A stretch of 36,638 bases of DNA from NCBI GenBank assembly GCA_040753495.1, contig JBFMEF010000151.1:1-36638 (forward strand). The letters run 5' to 3'. Under the pieces are notes generated by a model. The model was not told where the DNA came from, did no database searches, and was given only the letters and a program-made list of their open reading frames with translations. Positions 15,481 through 23,056 of this stretch are shown in pieces; the stretch's first letter is position 1, and the number at the start of each line of letters is the position of its first letter. The DNA is from Candidatus Zixiibacteriota bacterium (GTDB lineage Bacteria > Zixibacteria > MSB-5A5 > GN15 > PGXB01). The translations under genes were made by a program, and so were the position numbers.

Positions 15481-17178
15481 ATGTCATACCAGGTACTGGC
15501 GAGAAAATACAGGCCGCAGCAGTTTGACGATATTGTGGCGCAGGAGCATGTCACCAGAACGCTGAAGAATGCCGTCAGTACGCAGAGGCTGTCATCAGGG
15601 TATCTCTTTTCCGGCCCGCGGGGAACCGGCAAAACCACCACGGCGAGAATTCTCGCCAAAGCGCTTAACTGCATCAATGGTCCCACCCCCACCCCCTGCG
15701 ACAAATGTCCCTCCTGTCTTGAGATTATCTCCGGTTCTTCTCTGGATGTTTTGGAAATTGATGCCGCCTCCAATACCGGTGTTGATGATATCCGCTCCTT
15801 GCGGGAGAATGTGCGATATCTCCCTACCTCCGGTAAAAAACGGGTCTATATCATAGATGAGGTTCATCGTCTATCCGGCTCGGCATTTGATGCCCTTTTA
15901 AAAACTCTGGAGGAGCCGCCCCCGCATGTCGTTTTCATTTTTGCCACCACCGAACCGTTCAAAGTTCCGGAAACGATTCGCTCCCGAACGCAGCGGTATG
16001 AATTCCGGCGGGTGAATGTCGCCGAGCTGGCGGCGCATATCAAGAGAGTGGCGGCGGCGGAGAAGATAGAGATTGAGGAAGAAGCGGTATATATTTTGGC
16101 GCGGAAGGCGGATGGAGCGGTGCGGGATTCCTTATCGCTTCTGGACCAGCTGTCGGCATTTGCCGGCGAGAAGATTACCCCGCGGCATGTAATAGAAGCG
16201 CTGGGACTGGTGGACCGTCAGTTTTATCTCAAATATATCGATGCCGTGGCGGCGAAAGACTGCCCCGCAAGTCTGGCAGTAGTCAAGGAGTTGATTGATG
16301 CGGGAGTGGAGATTCCGGAGTTCAATCAGGGGTTGATTGAGCATTTGCGAGCCTTGCTTATATTGCAGAACGCCCGCGAGCCGCAAAAGATTCTGGAGAT
16401 GTCCGACTCTGAAATCAGCGATTACCAGAAGCAGGCCGATTATTTTTCAACCGGCGACCTGCTGCGTATGATTAAGATTATAACTGACCTGAGTCAGGAC
16501 TTAAGAAGCGGTCTGGACCAGCGATTGCTTCTGGAGACGGCAACTCTGCGGCTGGCATGTCTCGAATCGACCGTCTTATTTGAAGATATCATAGCCCATC
16601 TGTCGGAACCGTCCGAAGGTTTCTCCGGGGACTCCGAAACCGACCTCTTTGGTCTGCCCAGGAAGCCGGGATTGATGGAGACAACGCCCTCATCATCGGG
16701 CGACAAAAGCGACCTGTTTGCCGACCGCGGTGGAGCGACCGAAGAGATTCCGGGCGGCGCGCCGGTTAAGGCGCTAAATCTTCCCATGGTGCAGACCAAC
16801 TGGACACGGTTCATTGAGCATCTTAAAAAGGAGAGCCCCATGCTCTCGGCGCTTCTGGCGATGGCGGAAATAAAAGAAGTGAAAGATAATGTTATCACGG
16901 CCGTTTTCCATAACGCCGGTGGAACGAGCAAGCAGGTGGTGGAAAAACCGCAGTATGTCCAGACCATTACCTCCTCCCTGCGGGATTTTTTCAAGACCAA
17001 CTTGAAAATAAAATTTGACGTTGATATGGCAAAAAAGGCGCCGGTTACGATTACCCGCAGCGCCCCCGAGCCGGAAAAGATTGATACCGAGAAACTTCTT
17101 GCCGAGGATGAGAAACTTCGGAACCTGGTGGAGCGTATCGACGGCGAGATTATCGGGAAGAAGAAGGCGGAGGAATGA
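15481..17178 (+). CDS. dnaX: DNA polymerase III subunits gamma/tau
   Basis: DnaX is the ATPase of the clamp loader. The start is ATG 15481 (MSYQVLARKYRPQQFDDIVA), the family's usual first residues; the in-frame TTG at 15316 would translate SRP RNA. The Walker A is G45-PRGTGKT (SGPRGTGKTTTARIL). The zinc-binding cysteines are in NCINGPTPTPCDKCPSC. EIDAASNTGVDD, YIIDEVHRLSGSAFDALLKT (Walker B DEVH) and FIFATTEPFKVPETIRSRTQ (sensor 1 and SRC-like Arg) follow. The C-terminal part after about 390 is variable and contains the polymerase-contact region. Total length is 565 residues. The spacing to the SRP RNA is 13 bases and no strong Shine-Dalgarno is seen. A slippery A-AAA-AAG occurs near the 3' end. 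Confidence 0.95.
   Translation: MSYQVLARKYRPQQFDDIVAQEHVTRTLKNAVSTQRLSSGYLFSGPRGTGKTTTARILAKALNCINGPTPTPCDKCPSCLEIISGSSLDVLEIDAASNTGVDDIRSLRENVRYLPTSGKKRVYIIDEVHRLSGSAFDALLKTLEEPPPHVVFIFATTEPFKVPETIRSRTQRYEFRRVNVAELAAHIKRVAAAEKIEIEEEAVYILARKADGAVRDSLSLLDQLSAFAGEKITPRHVIEALGLVDRQFYLKYIDAVAAKDCPASLAVVKELIDAGVEIPEFNQGLIEHLRALLILQNAREPQKILEMSDSEISDYQKQADYFSTGDLLRMIKIITDLSQDLRSGLDQRLLLETATLRLACLESTVLFEDIIAHLSEPSEGFSGDSETDLFGLPRKPGLMETTPSSSGDKSDLFADRGGATEEIPGGAPVKALNLPMVQTNWTRFIEHLKKESPMLSALLAMAEIKEVKDNVITAVFHNAGGTSKQVVEKPQYVQTITSSLRDFFKTNLKIKFDVDMAKKAPVTITRSAPEPEKIDTEKLLAEDEKLRNLVERIDGEIIGKKKAEE
17031..17037 (+). other. Slippery heptamer in dnaX, possible -1 frameshift site
   Basis: A AAA AAG is in the zero frame as GCA-AAA-AAG, identical to the E. 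coli dnaX site. A -1 slip would lead to a TGA after 15 more codons, giving a product about 30 residues shorter than the 565-residue form. GGCGC right after it can pair with GCGCC about 20 bases on. The small change in length makes a functional role uncertain. Confidence 0.3.
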
Positions 17179-17291
17179 GCCTCAAGCGATAGGAGTAAGT
17201 CAAAATCCCTCCTGGGTTTTGACAGTATAAGTATACAAGCACCGGCGATAACAGAAATCAGGAATCTCTAAAACAGGTTAGGAGATACGAA

Positions 17292-17618
17292 ATGGCTAAA
17301 GGCGGACTTGGCGATATGATGAAACAGTTCCAGAAGATGCAGGCTAAGATGGAAGAGATGCAGGCGAAACTGGAGCAAACCCGGGTGGAGGGGACCTCCG
17401 GCGGCGGGATGGTCAAAGTTGTCGCCAACGGCAAGCAGGATATCCTCGAAATCAAAATCGACCCGGAAGTGGTGAATCCGGAAGATGTAGAGATGCTTCA
17501 GGATTTAATCGTGGCGGCGGTCAACCAGGCGCGTCAGAAAGCGGCGGAACTGCAGGCGTCGCAGATGGAAGAACTGACCGGCGGGTTGAATATTCCGGGA
17601 TTAAATCTTCCTTTTTGA
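17292..17618 (+). CDS. ebfC: YbaB/EbfC nucleoid-associated protein
   Basis: This 108-residue dimeric DNA-binding protein belongs to the YbaB/EbfC family. The N-terminus is a Met/Gln/Lys/Glu-rich helix (MMKQFQKMQAKMEEMQAKLE), then VEGTSGGGMVKVVANGKQDI and IKIDPEVVNPEDVEMLQDLI, all family hallmarks, and a C-terminal helix. AGGAGAT seven bases upstream marks the ATG at 17292. The gene lies 113 bases after dnaX and overlaps recR, the conserved dnaX-ybaB-recR arrangement. Its partners in that cluster suggest a link to replication or repair, but its exact role is not settled. Confidence 0.94.
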   Translation: MAKGGLGDMMKQFQKMQAKMEEMQAKLEQTRVEGTSGGGMVKVVANGKQDILEIKIDPEVVNPEDVEMLQDLIVAAVNQARQKAAELQASQMEELTGGLNIPGLNLPF

Positions 17619-18220
17619 TGACCATGTTCAAGTCGTCGGAGTCGATAGAAAAATTAATCAGCAACCTGGCGCGTCTTCCCGGTATCGGGCGAAAATCGGC
17701 CGGTCGGCTGGCCTTTCATCTTTTGAAGGTATCTAAAGAGGAAGCGCTGGAGCTGGCTGAGGCGATTCGCGATGTAAAAGAAAAGGTCGGCTTCTGCTCC
17801 ATCTGCAACAACATATCGGAAGTGGACCCCTGTTATATCTGCAGCGACCCCGGTCGGCGGCGCGATATCATCTGCGTGGTAGAGGAGGCATCAGACCTCC
17901 TGGCGCTGGATAAGGCGGAAGGCTTTAAAGGGCTGTACCATGTTTTGGGAGGGAGAATTTCTCCGCTGGATGGAATAGGACCGGATGAATTAAAAATAGA
18001 GGAACTTCTTGTCCGCATAAATGACGAGGTAAAAGAAGTGATAGTCGCGACCAATCCCAACGTAGAGGGGGAGGCGACGGCGCTTCATCTGGCGAAACTT
18101 CTCAAACCACTGGGCATAAAAATCACCCGAATCGCGCGGGGGCTTCCGGTCGGCGGCGATCTGGAATATGCCGATGGCATGACGATTTCGCGGGCGCTGG
18201 AAGGACGCCAGGAAATCTAA
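17618..18220 (+). CDS. recR: Recombination mediator RecR
   Basis: RecR works with RecO and RecF to load RecA on gapped DNA. The order of domains is standard: a helix-hairpin-helix near the N-terminus (LARLPGIGRKSAGRLAFHLL), a zinc finger (CSICNNISEVDPCYICSD, four Cys), then a Toprim domain (ICVVEEASDLLALDKAEGF, VLGGRISPLDGIGPDEL) and the C-terminal ITRIARGLPVGGDLEYADG motif. At about 200 residues it is full length. The stop of ebfC and an ATG share the sequence TGATG, which favours the start at 17618; ATG 17624 is also possible. An in-frame TTG at 17615 is less likely. Confidence 0.95.
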   Translation: MTMFKSSESIEKLISNLARLPGIGRKSAGRLAFHLLKVSKEEALELAEAIRDVKEKVGFCSICNNISEVDPCYICSDPGRRRDIICVVEEASDLLALDKAEGFKGLYHVLGGRISPLDGIGPDELKIEELLVRINDEVKEVIVATNPNVEGEATALHLAKLLKPLGIKITRIARGLPVGGDLEYADGMTISRALEGRQEI

Positions 18221-18234
18221 ATTCTCAATTGCTC

Positions 18235-20307
18235 ATGAATGAACGGCATCAGCGCAGCGACAAAACGCTGGCGATTATTATCCCGTCGCTGCTCTTTTTG
18301 ACCATCCTCGTGATTGCCGGCGGGGGAAAACTGCTGAAAGCCAATTGGGGCATTGACCAGGTCGGGTTGTTCCCAACCTATATTCAAATCATCTGGTTCG
18401 CGCTGTTACTATTGTCGCTGGCAGGAACGGTCTCAGGCTGGAGCGGACTGGGCTTGATGGAATATCTCAACCGGTTACTCTGGGGAGAGAAGAACGCAAA
18501 AATCCGCTGGGGGCTCCTGGGGATTTTGACCCTCCTTTTCATTGTTTTTCGCTTCGAGGCGCATCTCTACGGTGACGCCTATATCAAGATTTCCAATTTG
18601 AGCCAGAAGGCGATTCCAATATTCCGCTGGTACGAATATGGCGGAACAGTTCTCCCCTATCTCTTTTACCTGCCGTTGAAAGGGCTGGGTATTAAGCCGG
18701 AGCTTGCCGCCGCCTGGGGATTTCAGATAGTTTCCTTTCTTTCCGGGATCGCATTTCTTATAACAGTGCGATTGGTTGCCGCAAAGGTATCTTCCGATTA
18801 CAACGCCAGGAGTTTTTTCTTCTGCCTGACCGTTTTCTCCGGCTTGACTCTCTATGGTTTTGGATTGGTGGAGGTCTATTCTCCCCTGGTGCCGCTTGCC
18901 GCCTGGTTTATTCTGCAAGCCTTCAGGTATTATGAGCACCCAAGCGCGAGAAATCTTATGTTTCTCTTTTTGATAGTCGCTATCGGGCTTTGCTTTCATC
19001 TGCTTTTTGCCGCAATGCTGCCGTCGGCAATTTTCGCGGCAGCCGGTCATTTGGTCAACCGTTCAAAAAAAGAATCGATAGCAGCCCTTCTGATAAGCCT
19101 TGCTGTCCTGGGGGGCGCAGTGACGACGGTCTATATTCTGGCAGCGGAGGATATTGCTGTCGGGCGCCATTTTCTTCCATGGACCGACAGCCCCCCCTTT
19201 ATCGATTACAGCATTTTCAGCCTGAATCATCTGGTCGATATCTTAAATCTGGCGGCTCTATTTGCCCCGCTCTTTATCCTGTTCCTCTTTTTTTCGGCAT
19301 TGCGGCTCATCAAGAAAGAGCGACTTCCCACCGATACTTTCCTGGCGCTTCTGCGCGTCTCCCAGGTAGCGCTGATATTCCTGCTGGTTCCCCTTAATGG
19401 GATGGCGCGGGATATCCCTCTATTCGTATTCCTGTTGACAGGAGCGATTTTTTTCGGCGCCTACTCTCTGACGGTAAATGAATCCCCTCCAGTGGCGAAA
19501 TTGAGGCAATTGCCGTTCCTCGCTTTTGCTTTTCTTCTGGTGCTGCCGACTTTAGTGGTTCACCTGACTCCTTCCGTGACCGTGCGGCATTTGGACCGTT
19601 TCCTGGCATACAATGAAGCCCATTATGAGAAAGCGCTGCTGGCGATGCGGGATTACTATTATACCGTCGGCAATTTTTCCGAAGCGGACCGGCGGGAGCA
19701 GATGATACCGGGGAAATCGAAGACCGCCCTGGAGTCGAAACTGGTGGAGGACCTCTTTGTCAATGAACGGGTTAATGACGCCTATGCTTATGCCGTTCGT
19801 CTGGTCGAGGGAAATCCTTACTCCGCCCATTATCGGATGCAGTTGGGCAATCTGTTGAAATATTTCAAACGGTACCCGGAAGCGGAAAGAGGATTAAAGC
19901 TCTCCATCGAACTGGAGCCGTACAACGCCGATTACTACTATTTTTTGGCGCAGTTGTACAACGAGATGAATCTGCGGCAGAAGGCGTTCGAAATCCTGCA
20001 GAAGGCGTACTCCTTTGCTCCTGACAATGTTATGATTCTCTCCGGGCTGGCGGCGCATCATTTCCGCCTTGGAGAACTGGAGCGCGCAGAGTTTTATGCC
20101 AACGAGGGAATAAGAATAAACCCCGATGAGCCATATCCGTACATGTTCAAGGGAATGGTCGAAGAGAAACAGGGGCGACTGCAACAGGCGCTGGAAAGTT
20201 ACGGCCGGTTTATCAAATTAAATGAGAATCTTCCGGAGATTCCCGATATCCGCCGCCGGATGAACAGTATCGTCCTCAAGATGCGGGAAACAACGCCGTC
20301 GGAATAG
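18235..20307 (+). CDS. Polytopic membrane protein with C-terminal TPR repeats, GT-C-like candidate
   Basis: The 690-residue protein starts at ATG 18235; a TTG six bases earlier is unlikely. Residues to about 455 contain roughly ten to twelve hydrophobic helices. After the third comes a short loop RFEAHLYGDAYIKISNL, where an acidic residue in the first extracytoplasmic loop is typical of GT-C glycosyltransferases that use lipid-linked sugars. From about 520 the chain turns into tetratricopeptide repeats (NPYSAHYRMQLGNLLKYFKR, EPYNADYYYFLAQLYNEMNL, APDNVMILSGLAAHHFRLGE, NPDEPYPYMFKGMVEEKQGR). This layout occurs in O-glycosylation-like or envelope-modifying proteins, but no catalytic family is certain. 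It begins 14 bases after recR and ends nine bases from the convergent gene. Confidence 0.72.
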   Translation: MNERHQRSDKTLAIIIPSLLFLTILVIAGGGKLLKANWGIDQVGLFPTYIQIIWFALLLLSLAGTVSGWSGLGLMEYLNRLLWGEKNAKIRWGLLGILTLLFIVFRFEAHLYGDAYIKISNLSQKAIPIFRWYEYGGTVLPYLFYLPLKGLGIKPELAAAWGFQIVSFLSGIAFLITVRLVAAKVSSDYNARSFFFCLTVFSGLTLYGFGLVEVYSPLVPLAAWFILQAFRYYEHPSARNLMFLFLIVAIGLCFHLLFAAMLPSAIFAAAGHLVNRSKKESIAALLISLAVLGGAVTTVYILAAEDIAVGRHFLPWTDSPPFIDYSIFSLNHLVDILNLAALFAPLFILFLFFSALRLIKKERLPTDTFLALLRVSQVALIFLLVPLNGMARDIPLFVFLLTGAIFFGAYSLTVNESPPVAKLRQLPFLAFAFLLVLPTLVVHLTPSVTVRHLDRFLAYNEAHYEKALLAMRDYYYTVGNFSEADRREQMIPGKSKTALESKLVEDLFVNERVNDAYAYAVRLVEGNPYSAHYRMQLGNLLKYFKRYPEAERGLKLSIELEPYNADYYYFLAQLYNEMNLRQKAFEILQKAYSFAPDNVMILSGLAAHHFRLGELERAEFYANEGIRINPDEPYPYMFKGMVEEKQGRLQQALESYGRFIKLNENLPEIPDIRRRMNSIVLKMRETTPSE

Positions 20308-20316
20308 GCTGTCCCG

Positions 20317-21915
20317 CTACCGCATGACTTTGAAGTCTGTCCCGTCAGGCAGAAATCCATCGAGCAATTTCAGGTCAAAGTGAACCGCGAACCTGTTGGC
20401 GGTGCGGTCGAAATACTCGGGACTGGGGTCAAAGTCATAGACATATTTCGCCAGTAGCTGATTGCCGAAATAGTCGTATAGTCCGGCTTCGTTTTTATCC
20501 ATTCTAACACCAAAGCGGTACCCCTCAAAACTTTTCCCCAGCGGAAAATGCTCTTCAAAGATACTCGAGACTTTTCCCGCCATGGTGGAATCGAACCCGA
20601 AGAGAAGACTGAAATCGACTTTTCCGGCGCTGTCGGCGACCGCCTCCACCTGAAGCGACTTGCCCGCAATAGCAACCATAACGCTATCGCCGTTGAAAAT
20701 AGTCTTGCCGCCCGTTATCGCCCCCGGGGAAATCATCCCGCCGCGCGATTTTCGCTCCGCCAGAAACTTCTTGAAGGCGGCGTCAAATTGCGCCCAATCC
20801 TGCCCCAGTACCGCCTGAATGGTCTCCTTGACCTTGTCCACGGTGAGAGCCCGGATAAATTTTCGGTCGCCCGACAATGAATGATACAACTGCCAGAATT
20901 TATCGGGGGAGTAGGCGCTCAAAAGATAATCATTCAAAGTCGCCGCCACCGGATAGGCGATATCCGAGGAGACTTCACTCAATGAATCATTCTCCAGAAG
21001 TACCGAATCGAGCTCAACAATCCCCTGGTCGAGAATATATTTGCCGAAATCAATCATAACTTCCGCCGACCGCTGCCACCGTCCGCCCAGATAAACCGCC
21101 AGCCCTTCCTGGAGGAAAGAGGCGGTATAGAGCGGAATTTCCTGCAACTTATAATTGACCAGCAGATGAGCCACCTCATGATAATGGGGGAATACCATAG
21201 AGATTATGGCATCGGAGGGAAGGTGATAGACTCCTTTTGCCGCCGGGCCGTTGGATAGCACGGCGACCTCCTGTTCGCTCTGGCAGAGGTAGTACTCCAT
21301 TTTTGCGGTGGCAAGATATCTGAGGGATTCTGAGGGAAGTCCGAGCCGGGCAGCAGTTTTCTCCACAAAATCATCGAGCCTGGCGGCCGCTCTTTCATTG
21401 TAATATTTCAACTGTTGGGGATTGATATGAATGCGGAAATATTTCGATTCTTTTACCGGCCAGTTTTCGGCATAATAGTCATGGGGGAAGATCAGCCAGT
21501 AGTTTTGCCCAATTCTGCGGGCATAATAATGATATTCAATTTTCTCGGCGCCGAGAAGGAGACTGAATCGAAGGCGGCGGATACCGGCCAGGCTATCAAT
21601 TACGGCCAGGGACTGGATGGCATTGTAGAAGAACTCCTTGACTCGGTCATAGTCGTACATCACAGGAGAATTGCAATCCGGCTTAATCGGGATATTTTCA
21701 AACCGGATATTGAGCCGCTGCGCCTGTTCCAGCGCTTTCGGTTCCCACAGTCCCAGAGCCGATTCAAGATTGCCGGAGCGAATCAGGTCAAGATAGTTAT
21801 TCATCAGTTCGTGTGCGAGAAGGTCTTCAGAGTTTTGCTGCGCTCCGGTTGAAGACGCAAGCAGCAGAATTATCGACAGCAGAACGGGCGCAAATGCAGG
21901 CAATGATTTGGTCAT
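20317..21915 (-). CDS. Exported gluzincin-like metallopeptidase domain protein
   Basis: The start at ATG 21915 is supported by GGGAG nine bases upstream; a TTG at 21921 is too close to it. The 532-residue product has a signal peptide (PAFAPVLLSIILLLASSTGA). The zinc signature is H246-E247-V-A-H250 (HYHEVAHLLVNY) with a downstream Glu270 in SFLQEGLAVYLGG, the gluzincin spacing seen in M1-like and 'peptidase MA-like' proteins. A preceding mixed domain (RLRFSLLLGAEKIEYHYYAR) resembles a substrate-binding extension, and a beta-rich C-terminus follows (about 400-532). It should act in the periplasm or outside. The specific substrate is unknown. It is monocistronic and convergent with the TPR protein gene. 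Confidence 0.75.
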   Translation of the reverse strand: MTKSLPAFAPVLLSIILLLASSTGAQQNSEDLLAHELMNNYLDLIRSGNLESALGLWEPKALEQAQRLNIRFENIPIKPDCNSPVMYDYDRVKEFFYNAIQSLAVIDSLAGIRRLRFSLLLGAEKIEYHYYARRIGQNYWLIFPHDYYAENWPVKESKYFRIHINPQQLKYYNERAAARLDDFVEKTAARLGLPSESLRYLATAKMEYYLCQSEQEVAVLSNGPAAKGVYHLPSDAIISMVFPHYHEVAHLLVNYKLQEIPLYTASFLQEGLAVYLGGRWQRSAEVMIDFGKYILDQGIVELDSVLLENDSLSEVSSDIAYPVAATLNDYLLSAYSPDKFWQLYHSLSGDRKFIRALTVDKVKETIQAVLGQDWAQFDAAFKKFLAERKSRGGMISPGAITGGKTIFNGDSVMVAIAGKSLQVEAVADSAGKVDFSLLFGFDSTMAGKVSSIFEEHFPLGKSFEGYRFGVRMDKNEAGLYDYFGNQLLAKYVYDFDPSPEYFDRTANRFAVHFDLKLLDGFLPDGTDFKVMR

Positions 21916-21994
21916 CGACAAAGACTCCCTGATTTTGAATATATAATCTAATATACAAATTTATCGGCGCAAATATCGAAATTATGCAACAAAA

Positions 21995-22022
21995 AAGGGC
22001 TCGTCGCTGCCGGCGAGCCCTT
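21995..22022 (-). terminator. Intrinsic terminator of the TonB-PorV operon
   Basis: AAGGGCTCG (21995-22003) pairs with CGAGCCCTT (22014-22022) around a ten-base partly paired loop. On the minus strand the stem runs into six T residues. It follows the PorV-like gene by 17 bases. Confidence 0.8.
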
Positions 22023-22039
22023 ATGGTAAAATCCAGATT

Positions 22040-23044
22040 TTAGAAGACAATGGCGGCAGAAAACCGATGAACTGATTCCAGCCTGCCAAAGTCAACCCAG
22101 GCATAATCAAGGGAAAGCTCGGTGCCGCTGGTGATATTGGCGCGGAATCCTCCCCCCAGACCAAGCCCTTCTTCTTCATAGTTGATTTTGTATCCGGCGC
22201 GCAGGAAATATCTCCCGAAGGCGTTATATTCGGCTCCGATTGACCCCTGCTGGGTGTTATCATTGGGATGTTTCGCTTCGGCCGCCAGTACCAGCTTGGA
22301 ATTTTCGCCAAAGTCCCAGTCGTATGCCATACCGACCCGGAAAGCGAGAGGAAGGTCATAAGGGTCGACTTTAAGACGGCTGTTCACCGGATCCTGGTTC
22401 GGATTAGATTGGTCCGGGTCATAATAGACATCCAGGTCGGGACCGTCGAATTTCATTTCCGGACCCATATTACTGATATTCATACCGATGCGAAGGGAAC
22501 GGTAACCGGTGTACAGGAGAGTTCCGAAATCGAAGGCATAGCCGTGAGCGCTTTCCCGATAGATTTTCTCCTGGACATATTTGAAGCTGGCGCCGAAAGA
22601 GAAGCGGGCGGTCAGCTCGCGGGCAAAGCTCAACTGCAAGGCGAAGGAAGATGCGCCGTAGGAATAGCCGGTGCCTTCGGGTTCTTCCACCGTGGTAATT
22701 ATCTGGTCATCCATGGAAAGTGAAGTGACCGAGGCGCCGAAGACTCCGAGATTTTCGTAACGGCGGGCATAGGCGATATAGTTGAGACTGATATCCGTGA
22801 GATAATTGACATAGGTAAAAGCCAGCTCATTGTCGAAGATATGGGTCAACCCGGCCGGATTCCAGTACATGGAGTAGACATCATTGGCGGCTGCCACCGA
22901 GGCCTCCCCCATACCGTGATACCGGGCGCCGACGCCAATTTTAAGGAACTGCGCTCCGGCCGTCCCGGCTTTGGTGAAATCGTCGGCAAGGATATTTCCG
23001 GTCAGCACCGATGCGGCCAATATTATCAAGATTATTTTCTTCAT
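22040..23044 (-). CDS. PorV/UPF0164-like outer-membrane beta-barrel
   Basis: The 334-residue protein has a signal peptide (MKKIILIILAASVLTGNILA). The N-terminal block of PorV-type proteins follows: GAQFLKIGVGARYHGMGEAS, AAANDVYSMYWNPAGLTHI. The rest alternates hydrophobic and polar residues as in beta strands and ends with a phenylalanine (FSAAIVF), typical for Bam-inserted barrels. In type IX secretion PorV shuttles C-terminally tagged cargo at the cell surface; related proteins also occur without that system. Here it directly follows, with good ribosome-binding site AGGGAG, a secreted protein carrying a type IX-like tail. No other type IX core gene (PorK-N, SprA) is in the window. Confidence 0.85.
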   Translation of the reverse strand: MKKIILIILAASVLTGNILADDFTKAGTAGAQFLKIGVGARYHGMGEASVAAANDVYSMYWNPAGLTHIFDNELAFTYVNYLTDISLNYIAYARRYENLGVFGASVTSLSMDDQIITTVEEPEGTGYSYGASSFALQLSFARELTARFSFGASFKYVQEKIYRESAHGYAFDFGTLLYTGYRSLRIGMNISNMGPEMKFDGPDLDVYYDPDQSNPNQDPVNSRLKVDPYDLPLAFRVGMAYDWDFGENSKLVLAAEAKHPNDNTQQGSIGAEYNAFGRYFLRAGYKINYEEEGLGLGGGFRANITSGTELSLDYAWVDFGRLESVHRFSAAIVF

Positions 23045-23056
23045 GGCTTCATCTCC

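Noticed and set aside
17219-17247. TTGACA promoter before ebfC
   Set aside because: The perfect -35 box has no -10 box at 16-18 bases; ebfC probably depends on the dnaX transcript.
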